From Pithys albifrons albifrons (lineage: Eukaryota > Chordata > Aves > Passeriformes > Thamnophilidae): a stretch of 64,000 bases of DNA. The notes under the pieces are model-generated. The model was not told the origin of the DNA and searched no databases. It saw only the letters and a list, made by a program, of their open reading frames with translations. Every line of letters starts with the position of its first letter. Within the stretch, counting starts at the first letter, position 1. Shown here one piece after another: positions 1 through 12,700 of this stretch. Both the position numbers and the translations under genes were made by a program. Location: positions 41,019,669 through 41,083,668 of the forward strand of contig NC_092462.1 in NCBI RefSeq assembly GCF_047495875.1. The letters run 5' to 3'.

Positions 1-660
1 GCCACCTTTGCTAGGCCCCTCTCCGTGTGGAGCAAGCAGTGCTGTCCCTAGAAAAGGCTGCTTGATCATTCAGGATGCTGCCGCAAGAGACTGTCATCTC
101 CGGGGTCAAGTCTCTAATGACTCATATACTGAACCGCCTGCATGCATGGTTGGGTCTGTGGCTTCCAGCTGCTTCCTATCACCTGCCGTTTTCGACCCTC
201 ACCTGTCACTACAGGGCTTTGCAATGTGGGTGAACCCTTCGAGCCTGCGCAATGGATTTTTTAGGTGAGGCACAGCGTGTGCAGAACTGGCCCCACCCTT
301 TACTCCTAAGGTTCATCTGCCACGGCCTAGCGAGCTTGGATGGTGACAGCGAATACCTCAGGACATAGGTTTGGTTAAAGTATCCTTCTCTTAGATGGAT
401 GGCCTTACAGGGCTAAACGAGCTCCATCTGCCCGGTTTTGGGGTTGGAGTTGTCCTTCTCCTAGGATGGTTGCCAGACGGCTAACGAGCCCATCCTGCCC
501 GTGGACACACTTTGTCTGACCCTTCAGCTGAGACCTGTCTGGCATGGGAGACCCTACCGGTGGCACAAACCACCTCCAGCATAGCTCTCAACCTCATGAG
601 GGCACGCAAGCTTCTCCCCTGCGACAAGGGGGTGTCCCCGGAGAAGAGCATTTTCATAGT
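1..660 (+). mobile_element. RTE-clade LINE, 3' region (AviRTE-like), 5' end outside window
   Basis: This segment is clearly richer in G+C and CpG than the AT-rich DNA that begins near 660. It carries blocks I associate with the 3' untranslated region of RTE-clade LINEs: two related lines at about 390-440 and 455-505, each of the form cc-ttctc-aggatgg-tgcc/ttac-ggctaa-cgag-ccatc-tgcccg, followed by a closing block at 548-640 with gagaccctacc, a gcacgcaa box and gcgacaagg. No RTE reverse transcriptase frame is visible, so only the tail is present and the body would lie to the left. RTE elements are reported in only some bird lineages (AviRTE). The family call is from memory. The alternative is another LINE or SINE sharing an RTE tail. 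Confidence 0.6.
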
Positions 661-1527
661 GGCGTATGTTTGCCTTTAATTCTTTCATTTATTCAGTTAT
701 TTAAACTCCTATTTTATTACTATATTTATGAGTGAAACAAGGTGAGAGATGTAAGGGGTTTTGTTAAGAATAAAAGTTTAGCTTTTAGACTTGATATTTC
801 TGATGCAACATGTTATACTAAATTATTGCCAATGCTTTTACTATATAGCAATGCCTGTTGAGAAAATAATGAAAAATATATTCAGTACATTTTTCCAGAT
901 GTAATTTCTAATCACATTCCTTTAATTTATACTTATTCCTGTCTTATTTTGATTAACGTAAGTACAGTCTCTTATTGCATTAGATTTTGAGACTGGGGGG
1001 AGGAACAGTAAGGGTTAATATTGAAATAACTACCAGAGGTTCAGTGCAATACAAATAATTGAAATGTTATTAAATCCTGTTTGTTCATATCTTCCAATTT
1101 AAACCAATTTCACAAGGATGCAAAACAAATTTCTAGGAGAAAAAAATCTTTGCAAGAAAAAAACATATGCAAATAAATATGTTGTTCCAAGAAAAAGAAA
1201 GATGAGTTTATTCAAAATAAAACCAATAAATAGATATATTGTCTTCAAATAACACATTTAATTTTAATACAATTTTCTTAGTAATTTTGTTTGTTTCATC
1301 CATGCTATTTGAATTTAATACCTGAAAACCAAACCTAAGCAAAATAATTACTATATAAGATTGCTTCTCTTTATAATATTAAGATCTTTTGTGTTTGGTG
1401 AACTTTCCATCTTTTATTTTCGATTCTTGTCATTTTGTTGTTTGGGCTTTTTTTCCCCCCCACTGGATATTAATTCAACTCTCCTAAGGTAAATGTATAG
1501 AAATTTGAGCACTTTTAGCATATCAGG
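661..1527. other. Unique AT-rich noncoding stretch
   Basis: Very AT-rich, with no recognisable repeat, RNA gene or convincing coding frame. Nothing stands out beyond short A and T runs. Confidence 0.6.
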
Positions 1528-2035
1528 TGTCTTGGGTTGAGCTGGCAAAACACCAGCTGTCCAGGACAGAGTGAAAAGGGTTCCTCCTCCCCCCAACCAG
1601 CCAAGGGAAAAAGAAGAGGGAGAGAAAAAAAAAAAACTCAAAAAACCAGGTTTATGCTGAAACTAACTTCATGTATTTATACAGAAAAGAGAAAAATAAG
1701 AGGAAACTACAATATAACACACACTTACACAAATTATGTATAACAAGAAATAATTTCCCACTTCCCAGTAAACACAAATTCTACCATTTTAACTACAAAT
1801 CATTCTAGAGAAGTCAATTTTTCAGAGACAGAATTAAGCAGAGAGAAAAGTGAAGAACAAACATTTTACTTCCCTAAGATAACATGATGGTAAGCTGGTG
1901 CCCTGGGCTCGGGCCTCCCCATCCCTTCTGGGCCGGCAGAGTGTCTTGCTGGGACCACAGCTGTGAAGCAACTGACTAAGCCACACCCACACACTGGATA
2001 TTACACCCTTTGAGATGATGTAGTATGGTATGGAA
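1528..2035 (-). mobile_element. Avian endogenous retrovirus LTR fragment (solo, missing its 5' part)
   Basis: The low-coordinate edge starts tgtcttgggttgagctgg, so on the minus strand the element ends in ACA, as an LTR 3' end should. Inside are a C-rich patch, an A-rich patch near 1625-1645 and a G+C-rich block near 1905-1960. The high edge stops just beyond a CCATACCATA box (minus strand, about 2024-2033). The same box with the same downstream CATCAT occurs in the complete LTR at 8811-9406, just ahead of its TATA box, so the two are probably related families. The 5' part of U3 is absent here. No retroviral internal genes flank it. Confidence 0.65.
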
Positions 2036-4203
2036 ACTTTAATTGAAAAATTGTTATAATTTTGAAAGTTTGGGTTTGTTCCACATGGAGAGAATCTATT
2101 TGTTCCAAATTATGATCAGGGCAATCAGCTGCCAGCACAATATTTTACTTCTGTTGCTCTGAGTAACTATGACCATGCATTTTTTGATCATTTAATATGA
2201 TTGGTGTTTCTATTAAATGAGACAGTGTATTAAGACAGTAAATTAATAGTTTGAGGGGGTTTTTTTATATTAGGCACTGAATCCCTCCTTTTGTAAAACC
2301 AGAGGTGACTGAAAGGTATAAGCAATCGCGTAAGCACTTTTAGAATCACCTTCTAACAGTATGAAGTTTACCAATAATTTATATGGAAGTGCATTTATGT
2401 GTTCTCCTAAATTGCTTAACTATTTCTGATTATTAATAGGGTTTCAAACTTTTATTTCATCTTTTTCTATGTTTGTAAAGAACTGTTTTCTTCTTTGTCT
2501 TGTTACATTGACCATCTCTATATATCTTTGTTCAGGACTCCTCAAGTCTCCTTAAAGCTGTCTCTGTCTCTGCTAGTACTGCTCTAATTTGTTTCTTTGT
2601 AATAGATTCTACAAGGCAGAAGACAAATTTTATAAATTATTTTTAATCTTTCAGATCATAATTAAACTCAATCAATTTTAATTGATTTTCAAACAATAGA
2701 ATTAAATCTGTCTTGATTCCTCTAGTGAGAGAAGCTGCAAAATAAAATCTTAGGCAAATTCCAAAGAGCTCCAAATTGAATTCTTCTCATGTAACCTCTG
2801 TGCATGGGCTGAGGTGAGGTATGGGTTACATGGGATAGAATTACGTGGTTTAGATGCTCTTTAAAGGGTAGCTTGTACCTTCTCCTGTTTTGCACAGGTT
2901 TGTGAGCACTTCAGTCCTGAGTCTGAATCAGGGAATCTTATCGTCTGATATTGCAGCTACTAGAAGCTACTTTCAAATTATTTATAGGTGATAGACAAAT
3001 GTATTCCATCCTTTAAAAACCCTGAAGATTAATATGGGCTGCTTGACTGTCTTTTTAGTAGAGGAATCGTTGTAATCAGAGAAGACTGAGCTACAAGTCT
3101 ACTGTCTAGTACAGTGTAATGATGTAACACAAATAATACAATAGCAAACAATACAAATTAGTGGTTACTGACACTGGCTGATTTACAGTATGTAGGCACA
3201 TAAAAATTAATTTCAATTTTTTATAGATTTGACATCTGATGTTCTCAATTTTTGTTGTATAAGTTGTGTTAGCAATCTGATCAAGTTCAGTAGTGAAAAC
3301 AGTAGGTTTCACTAATAATTAGGACTCAAAAGACTGTGTGGGCAGCTACTTGATTTTTGAAGACACTTGTGTTAGATTACAGTGCCTGTTACAGGCACTG
3401 CACAAAGAACACAGTACTTGCATTGGCAATTCATGAGGACCAAAGGAAAGTTTCAGATTCTAAGAGAGACCCAATCAAAAATCTCACAGGAGATTGTAAA
3501 GCCACGGAAGCCGAGAGGGGAAACTCCATATTTTAGTTCATTAGCAATTAATTAACAAAATACTATAAACTTTCCTTGAAATGTCTGAACGGTATCTACA
3601 TAGCCTGAAGTTCTGAAATTTACCTAAAGATAGAAATATCAATCATTATAATTGAAGTTCACAAATGACTTTCAGTAGTATGGAATTCTCTCATTTATAA
3701 ATATTTCTGATGTCCTACTGATGTCATGGAAAATGTCATAAGCATAGGTAGAAATAAAGATTTAATCTCTTTCCCACCTCTCTCAAAAATGTAGTGACTT
3801 CCTACAAAATTTTTCTTCTTGACCTTCTCGACAAAGGTGCATTTTCTTTTTTTTCTAATTCAGGTTTTTTGGGGCATCTGGAAGTGGAATCCACTGTCAG
3901 CTCCGTTTATAAGAGCTCAATAAAGTCCATAATGTCTGTTCAACTATGAACATAATGGGTATACAGAATGAGCTAGTGGAATTGTACCTCCACTTCCATG
4001 TTAAAGTTTAGCATCATCTAATTGTGAAACACATGTAAGTTTCTCAGGATAAGGAGTGCTTTCCTACTTCTGTCTAGTAGTGGAATGTCATGAAGTTTTC
4101 TAATTACCACTCAGAGGTATTTGAAGCAACACTTTCAATCATCTTGTAATTGCCCCATTCCGAGAACAGGAGTTAGAATAGTAAGAGATTCAGAAAGCAA
4201 GAT
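2036..4203. other. Unique AT-rich noncoding stretch
   Basis: No dispersed repeat, RNA gene or plausible exon was recognised. It contains one small perfect inverted repeat, listed separately. Open frames are short and without recognisable motifs. Confidence 0.6.
3380..3400. repeat. Perfect 9-bp inverted repeat with 3-nt loop
   Basis: The arms cagtgcctg and caggcactg are exact reverse complements separated by tta. It could form a small cruciform or act as a symmetric protein-binding site. It is too short for a pre-miRNA. No function can be assigned. Confidence 0.7.
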
Positions 4204-4240
4204 TATATATATATATATGTAGGTATGTATGTATATATGT
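4204..4240. repeat. (TA)n / (GTAT)n microsatellite
   Basis: A short run of TA dinucleotides passes into imperfect GTAT repeats. Confidence 0.9.
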
Positions 4241-7200
4241 TTTTACAAGAATAATTTTGAATACTCTAACTTGGAGACTGTATGGCACATACATTTTTAA
4301 CTTGGGAGTTTCTAGAGATTGATTAGTTCTTGAGCCAACATGCACAGATAGCCTAATTACATATGGCTTTTGCTCTTACAGGAGACAGTTCTTGAGAGTA
4401 CACACTTCTGTGCTCTGCCAGACTAATTTTTGTGTGTTTAGTAGGGGTAGAGGTCTAGCTAAAGATATACCTGAACAAATTGGTGGTTTTTAGGCAGAAC
4501 TTCATAGTTTTGTTGCGGCTGTAATTAAAGGAAAAATACCAAAATGATTTCTCTTAGAGGCTGTAGAAAAATCCATCTCAACCTGTGACTTTCTGTTAGT
4601 CAGTAATGCATTAAATTGCAAGTTGGCATCAAATCCTAATATCCCTCCTATAAAAATAGTGTGGAAAAAAAATTGCTAGCTTTTACACCACCACCACTGA
4701 GCAGAAACAGACATATGCTGTATTTTTTATTAGTGTGCTACCTGGTGATTTGGGTAATCTTTAAGCACAATGCCAGTTGACAATCACTTTCCAAACAGCA
4801 ATGCAAACTGTGCAAGGGAAAACAAAGCCATTTTGAGATTATTTTTAAAAATTAAGCCAACATTCTAGAAACACGCTTCTAACTTCTTGTTCTAATTGGA
4901 AATATTCTAATCCAATGCTGCTGAGTGAAGCTGATTGCAGACTTAATTGCTCTTATGTAACAACTAATATCTGGCAGTAACACACACCATATAACACTGG
5001 CAGGTTTTGAAAGCAGTTTGTTCCCTTTGCCCCTTCTTTCTTTGTTGTTCTGTTTACTGTGCCCAGTTAATGTGCTCTTGTGCCATAATAATCTCTAGCT
5101 AAATGGTAATTGCTCTATTGACAGCACTACTGTACATTTTTGACACATCATTATTCATACTTAACCACTTGACCTGGAATAAATGTTAAAGCAATTATTA
5201 CTGAGAGCTTTTCTATGAGAAAATTGAGGCAAAGTTTAAAGATAATCAAAATGCAAAGCTGATCATGATAGCAACTGGAAAAATGGCAAATCCTATTAAA
5301 CAGATTTTTATTAGCCAAGTTGATGCCAGTAGATATTATCTGGTAATTTAGTCTTATTAAAAAGAAAATAAAGCAGCTAATTGTTTACTATTCTGGAACT
5401 TATTCCAGCTTGCAATTTGCAACTTAAATTAAGCTTTATGTGGCTCATCTATTTTGTCACATTGAAATATGAAAATCATTTGGTGCAAAGCACATCTGCT
5501 CAATCCTTTCCATCTTATTGGCAAACCCTTATTCAGTATGTTTCGTACACATTGAAGCATTCCATTCATGCATACAGCACCAGTATTTTAGATGTTTCTC
5601 TTATAAATCCAGTATCCTCAGCTCTTAAAAATCATACTTTTAATACTTTTCTTCCATTATGCATATTTTTTACAACTGTGAGAAATGTTTGAGTGTAATC
5701 TCTTGTTCCTTGGAGACATTTCGAGGGAATTTGGAAATGGAGAGGGACAGAATTATTGTTATGCAGTTGTGTGAAAATTGTCCAAATCTCCCAGACCAGC
5801 ATTTTATTTTCATAGTTAATTGCATATTTGCTCTAGTTGTGATTGTATTCTTAAAGGAAAGTAAATGTTCTCCAGTTTAGTTGTTTAAAAAGTGGCATTT
5901 ACACTGATTTCAAATAATTCCACAGGACTCAATTGCAGCACAATGCCTTCAGTACAGTGCTTACAGTAAAAGCAGTAATTATAAAAGAATGCCAAAAGAC
6001 ATCAAGAAAGCCTTAAAGGGATAGCATAAGCTTTTACTGCCCCCGTCTGAACTATGAAGCTTGCTTGAAAACCACCATTAGGATGCAGAATACTGATTGT
6101 TGATATGTCACTATTGCTGTCATGGGAGAACTGTTGTAAGGGCCAGAAACTTACAGCGGCTTCTATATTAATGAAGCTTTCCCACACTTAATGAAAACAA
6201 AGAAAGATTGGGGGGGTTAAATTAATAAAATATTAAAAACTGGGGAGGAAATCTCTTTTCATGCCAATTCTCATTCAGAACAGCAATAAGGGCTGCTGCA
6301 GCTGTGCTTCATCAGGCAGAATTTTTTTTAAGCATGCTCAACTGTCTATTAAATGCTTCAATATCCAGTATGCATATCAAACTGATAAAAGATAGTTCAA
6401 AGGTCATTTTATAGCTTAATTCTTAAACTTCTCATTCACATTATCATTTTTGATTACCTGTAAAGGAGTTTTTACAGTAACTGTAATGAACCACCAATTC
6501 TCTAATAAATTTTCAAGAAGTGGTACACAGACTAAACTCATCTAGGTCTCTCCTATTACTGCTGTGATTTTTATTCATAGCTGAGAAATCTATTAACAAT
6601 ATTTTGTTTGGAACATTATAAAGTGCATATATATTTATTCTTAGGAGAAATAAATTTTATAACCTCTCAACCTCCCAGACTAAAGGAACTTAGGAATTTG
6701 TTTTATGTTTGACTTTTTCATTTTTTATTGAGTTACTTACCTCTTTATGCATCAGAATTTAAGCATTGCAAAGCATTCTCACTAGATAAAAACTGTTGTT
6801 TCTGTGCTTTTGTTTTCTGTTTCATAGAGGCGGATACAAGTCTTGTATGGTAATTGTGATCATGTCATAACTGCAAACCACATTTTTGTTAATTCACGTA
6901 ATCTTCCATAAAGGTCACTTTTTGCTGCTAACTGAAAGGACACACAGACTATGGAACAATCAGCAGCTTTATTTCGGCAAAGAAGGTTGTACACAGTAAT
7001 TCCAATCAGGTCATTTCAAATTCTTTTAAAACAGACTTCTTTTCCCTCCTCTTCTTCTTACCAAACTGAATGGAACCTAGTATTAATATGTGTTCTGAAA
7101 ATACAGTAAAAGAAATACAACTTACACAACCAATATACTGTTGTTCCCTGTCAGTCTGCATATTGTAGCACAGAGGACTATACAGGTAAAGAGACTAATT

Positions 7201-8810
7201 ACTGGTGTTAGGCTTCACTGGTCTGGAGAAGAAATAACAAGATTGCTTATTAACATCCCAAGATTTTTGTACAATGAGTATTGAGATTTGTAGAATTTTC
7301 CAGCTTTTGGGTCTTTATTGTTGTACTGTGCCAGAAAACATTAATCTGTTGGAGTTTTTCTCTAGAGTTTTCTGATGAGACAAGGAGCAAGAAAAGGGCT
7401 CAAATTCTGATTCTTAGGGATTTAAGGAAATTGGTAAGATTCACCAAACTAACTATACATTTGTAAAAATTAGTGACATTGGAAACAGCTTGAGTTCTAA
7501 AACATTTACTCTTATTGAAATGCTGTACCCATGCTAAAAAGAGTTCTTAGATTATTCATAGCAATGTGTAGCCATTACCTAACATGGTTTGACAATTCAT
7601 ATGGGATTTATTTAGTATAGTTTTGGGGAAAATTTGTACTGTCTGAGACTTTGCTTAACAATATTAGAATGGCAAATAAAGAGATAATTTCTCAGTCTAA
7701 CAGAAGATTCTACAGAAACATATTAACAATACTGTGTTAACAGGGTTCCTGCTGCTTTTAAAAATAATTGTTTGGAAGACAGAGAATCATGCAGACAGGG
7801 AAATCAAGTTCCTCTCAGAAGAGGATGCTAGCATGATACGATGTAGCTAACACTGCTTAACACTGCTGTATTTTACTGAGTCCTTTCTTGTAAAAGGTGT
7901 AGCTAATTTCCAAGTATCATCTTTAATACTCACATCAAGTTCAATAAAATTAATATTCTGATATGTTTACAGGCTTGAAAATACATGTGTACAAGAAAGC
8001 AAATGTAGATAAATTATCTTATGTAAATTATAGACAGCTGAAGGAAGTATGAAACAAAGGTGTTTGCTTACTCATGTAGTCTTCATTTTATTGGAAGACT
8101 AGCAGTGTCAGGATTTTTGGGTATGTCTTTCTCCACCTCAAATATTTGGCTGAATATAGTTCACTAAGGTGAACTGTGTGCATTTTATAAGGGTATTTCT
8201 GAATCAAATCTGCTCCATATTTCAGGAAATGTTCTTGGTGTCAGTGAACACAACACTACTGGTTCAATAAAGAAATAAAACTAGAAAAAACCAAAAAATA
8301 TATCACAGATGTGGTTCTCTGCTACTTATATAGCAGAGCTGTATTCTTAATACTTCAGATTTTGTGAGTCTATCAAACCCCTCAGCAGTAAGTACTCTTT
8401 CAAGGCATTTCAGCATAGCAGCCAAATGGAATTTTTTCACACTGAAAGAAAAACTGTTGGTAGTAACACAGTGTCAAATACAAAGCTGGATGAGGATGGG
8501 AGTGTGGTGGAATGTGGAAGGGAAGACCACAGGGCCCTCTGCTTTCTGGCTAAAGGGAAACCTTGGCTAAGGAGGAATGGATATTGAGTTTCCAGAACTA
8601 AAGACAGCAAGGGAATGAAGGACCAAGAGAGCTCCTGGTGTTACAAGAACGGAGACCATAGGGATGCACACACATGTTGGACAAGGGGCCCTGCATTGGT
8701 TGTCATGGGGTTAGTGAATAAAAAACTTTCAACCTCTCTAGGAGGTGGACAGGGTGGAATCCATTAAGGTGAATAAATCAGTGTCTCTGTTTGGGCTGGC
8801 TACACACGTG
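4241..8810. other. Unique noncoding stretch with conserved-element-like sequence
   Basis: No mobile element or gene was recognised. About 4860-5460 and 6240-6500 are free of simple repeats and dense in homeodomain-type TAATT cores; 5165-5172 is an NKX2-like CCACTTGA and 5382-5388 a forkhead-like TGTTTAC. This resembles vertebrate conserved noncoding DNA, but that is an impression without alignment. About 8480-8760 is purine-rich and slightly richer in G+C, and I could not classify it. Confidence 0.4.
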
Positions 8811-8966
8811 TGCTCTGGTTTAACCTAAGAGGTAGCTAAACACCATACAGCCTCTCACTCCCTCCCCCCCCTAAACTGGGAGGGCAAAAAAAATGAAAAA
8901 AAAAAAAAACAAACACAAAGTAAAATTCATAGATTAAGGTAAAGACAGTTTCATAGAGAAAAAAAC

Positions 8967-9016
8967 ATAATGATGATGATAATGATGATGGTAATAATGA
9001 TAATGATGATAGTAAT
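8967..9016. repeat. Imperfect (ATG/ATA) triplet repeat inside the LTR
   Basis: Runs of atg and ata triplets. A similar tract is part of this LTR family as I remember it, so it belongs to the element rather than being an independent microsatellite. Confidence 0.8.
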
Positions 9017-9136
9017 AAGGTTAAAATAATTAGAATAAACAAAAAACGCAATGCTCAATACCATTGCTTACTACCTGCTGACCAATCAATGCCCAACCAG
9101 CTCCTGAGCAGAGGCCCCCAGGTAGTTTCCCCCCTA

Positions 9137-9154
9137 ATTTATATACTGAGCATG
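9137..9154 (-). promoter_or_regulatory. TATA box of the solo LTR
   Basis: The minus strand reads catgctcagtatataaat, a good TATA element at the expected place in an LTR U3, about 10 bp downstream of the CCATACCATA box. If active, it would drive transcription toward lower coordinates. Activity is unknown. Confidence 0.6.
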
Positions 9155-9406
9155 ATGCCATATGGTATGGAATATTCTGTTGGGCGCTTCAGGTCCCAGC
9201 GTGTCCCCTCCCCACTTCTTGTGCCCCCATGGCCCCAGACTCCTTGCTGGTGGGTTATAGTGGGAAGCTGAAAATTCATGACTTAGTGTACACACTACTT
9301 AACAACTAAAACATCAGTGTGTTATTAACATTATTTTTATCCTAAACCCAAACCACATCTCTGTTTTAGGAAGAAAACTCACACTGTTCCAGCTGAAACC
9401 AGGAAA

Positions 9407-9695
9407 ATATAAGACAACCTATAGAAGACAGATCCAAGCAAAAATATTCTGTTACATTCAGCGCACACTGCTGCCTTGTTTAACTGTATGCTAACACAAG
9501 TGCAGAAAGCTTTGGTTTAGAAAAGTAAGTGTCTGAAAGAGAGTGTAACTAATTGATTTGATTGTGTTATCTGCAATGTGATTTGGTCCTGTTGTCTCAT
9601 CAGCTTATGTGAAAGCTGCACTAGAAATGAAAAAAGCCCTGTAGCATAACAAGTGTTCTCCAAGATGGAGGGATTAGATTCACTTTTCAACACGT
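9407..9695. other. Unique noncoding spacer
   Basis: Sequence between the solo LTR and the C-rich tract. Nothing recognisable. Confidence 0.6.
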
Positions 9696-9734
9696 CCTCT
9701 CCCCCACCCCACCCCCATCCCCCCACCCCCCTCC
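9696..9734 (-). repeat. C-rich tract, G-quadruplex candidate on the minus strand
   Basis: Five runs of four to six C separated by single A or AT give the minus strand at least four G-runs with very short loops, the classic G-quadruplex pattern. Confidence 0.8.
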
Positions 9735-12700
9735 AAATTTTAAACCTGTGTTCTCCTTTCATAAAGATTGCAGGGCTGGTGTTACTCAGATGAATGCTAT
9801 ATGGATCTAGTCCAATTTTTGAGTTATTTTAACCCCATAAAATACTTTCAGTGAAAGCAGATAAAATTCTTTCACATACCTCATGCTCAGGTTTAAAATG
9901 TGATGATTTTTTTCATACCAACTACATGAAATTTCAGAAGAGAGGCAGTACTTTTCAGCAACAGTGAAGTCAATATTGTGTACATAGTCATTTTAGTCTT
10001 TATTACCTCTTCAAAATTGGAGATTATTCCAAAATAAGAAAACCAGATTCTCACTTTATTAATGTTTGAAGCTGTTGTTATAGTGGGTGTTGCATGGGTG
10101 TTCTGCATTCATTTTCTTCCTAGACTGTGCATAACAGCATTCAACTGGAGTGATATTAAAGTGCTGACTTGGGTTCAATAGTCAGAAATAAGTGTATAGC
10201 AAAACCATCATTACACTAACATGAGTGCAGCAAAATGTTGTCTTTCCTACATTTGTCAGAGGATACTGCAAAAGATTTTAATGATCTTACCTATTCAACA
10301 AACTTTGAGGAACTAATTAATGCATTACATTCTTAGAGATTATTTTTTTATAATATCTTCTAATAGTATAATTATAAATGCGCTTCCAAAAATGCTGTTC
10401 TCAAATATTGAGATCAGATTAAAAATCAAGCTAGAAAACTACCAAATATCTTATTGTGTAGTTGACATCCAGAATAAGGCACCTTGAACCAATAGCACAC
10501 TTTTAAATTTAGATACCCCGTAAGTGATTGGGTGAATATGGAAAGTGGCAGATCTGGAAACCTCCAGATGTGCACATCAAGTTCTGCATGGGATGATTTC
10601 CATTGTTTTGCTTGCTTGCAGAGATGTGCCAAAAACTTGGAGAGGTGCCTGCAGATCACCATAACAACCCTTGAGCCCTCTAATGTCTAAGGGCATGAGA
10701 AACAGGAAATGTAGCTTGATGATGATGATGAAGATAATAATAATAATGATGAAAATAATAATTATGTCACATGTTGTGATGTAATATAATAATATAACTA
10801 ATATATCTATTTTAGCAATAAAATATGTGGAAAGCTGAAAGCTTTCTTACTGAGAGCTGATATTGTGTGTTCTAATTCCCAGTAAATTGACTGAATTTAT
10901 TGATTTATACTCTTTGCATGAGTGGAGCATTGTACACTTCTAATTAATGAACAAGCATATTTAATAAGCATACATAAGTACTTACATGATGGTTAGGGGG
11001 CATGTTGCTAAGTTTTATTTTTTAGTTTCTGCATAGTGGCAGCAACTGGAGAAGCAACCAAATTATTACCATGTATGCCTTCCTGATTGTTCAAGATTAT
11101 TAGTACCCCAAACTATAAAGTGATACTGATACATTAATCCCTCTGAACAAGAAAGAGATCTATAATGTAATTTAAGAAGCATGTACTCTAGTCCCATTTC
11201 GAATTGATTGATCCTGTTGTTCTTATCAGAAACACAACTGTTGAAAGTATAAAAAATTCATGTAATTAGAGATAAATTAATCAGGGCACGTTTTCTTTCT
11301 GTGAAATAACAGGAATGCTAGAGAAAGTGCCTTGCTTTGTTCCAGTGCTATGGTTTTTAACAGAAATATAGGGCAAAAACATTGATTGAAGTTCATTTTA
11401 GAACATTAAATACTGCAAGTGCTACTTCAGCATTCAGCACAGGTATAGAAATAGAAACCCAACACAGAGGCCAGTACAGAAAAGCTATGCCTTGTTTGAC
11501 TGTGTGACACTGGTGTAGATCAAGAGCAGTTTCTACAATGTTCATGAAGTTCCACCAGTTTAAAAGGTAATATAAATGAGATCAGGACTAGCTCCATTGT
11601 GCATGATGTGAAAATAGCAAAGAACTTAAATAAGAGATTTATGCCAGAGATGCCCTAGGGCAAATAAGAAGTACTAATGCTGTGTTTATTTTGAAATATT
11701 TTATTACAATTAAAAATATCCAAATAGCACAGGGGAAAAAAAAGAAGACTCCAATACAACACATGTTCAGCATTTAAGACAAGTTTCTTTTGCAACAACA
11801 TTCTTGGCAGACTGTATAATTTCTTTCAGTACTTCACCTGTGACACTATAAATAATACATATTTATTTAAGTAGAGCTATTATACACTACTATTTATGTA
11901 GTACATAATTTATGGACAGTGATCTCCCAACATGTGTAGACAATGTTCTCTATGAAAAGGAATGTTCAGAGTAAAGTAATTTAAAAGGAATGAAGCAATT
12001 ATTTAAACTGAATTGAATCAAAAACTGCATTTGAAGACACAGATTGGTAAGTGTTTTTATAAAGAACAGTATTAACTTCCATTTTCCAGCCTGTGAACTT
12101 TAGTGCTATATTAATTTTCTTTTTAAAATTAGTGTGAAAGATTAAATAACAACAGAAAATGTAAGTGCTTGAACAGAAGTCTAGTTACTGCTGAAAACTT
12201 CAGAGATCCTACTTGTATTGCAGATTGTCAAGGTGTCTAGTTAAAAATACACCTGTACAGAATTTATGTACATTTTTATGCAGGTTGACTGGAAACCTGC
12301 CCCATATCACACTGAAATTGTAAAATCATCTTTGCATCTGTGACTAAACTCTGACAGGAAATTGTTTGGGAGTTCTGTGTTCCTGTTTCCTTTGGAAGAA
12401 TCCTACTAAGAATATTTTAGCCTCAGTGCTGCCTGTAATAGGTGTATTTATTGACATCCAGAAGTACAGAGATTTCCACAAGACAGCACAAGAGCCTTTA
12501 CAATGTAAATCTGTTATAACTTTCTAATTTCATGTGCATTCCTCTGTGTGTTATATTTTCCAGGACAGTTTGGAAAATGACTTGTATCAGTAAGAAAATT
12601 CCACATTCCCTATACAAATGTCTTTATACATGGTTGTCTACTACATGGTCTGATTTTTCTATTTCAGCCTGGTGTTTACCGTAAGTTTTTTAGAAATGTA

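Larger units (their letters stand above)
8811..9406 (-). mobile_element. Near-complete avian endogenous retrovirus solo LTR
   Basis: Read on the minus strand, it begins near 9406 with a cctggtttcagctgg start and ends near 8811 with gtttagctacctcttagg-ttaaacca. These are the terminal patterns of a common bird LTR family, which I believe is ERVL-type. In order on the minus strand: a U3 with the CCATACCATA box (9161-9170), a TATA box, a G-rich block, an ATC/ATT triplet tract, then a T-rich/G-rich 3' end. No internal retroviral sequence lies on either side, so this is a solo LTR left by recombination. Exact ends and target-site duplication could not be fixed because both terminal bases differ from the remembered consensus. 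Confidence 0.8.

Noticed and set aside
9137..9406. Host gene promoter suggested by the TATA box
   Set aside because: The whole segment fits a retroviral LTR, which fully explains the TATA box.
10717..10764. Second copy of the LTR that carries a triplet tract
   Set aside because: The flanking sequence shows none of the other LTR blocks.
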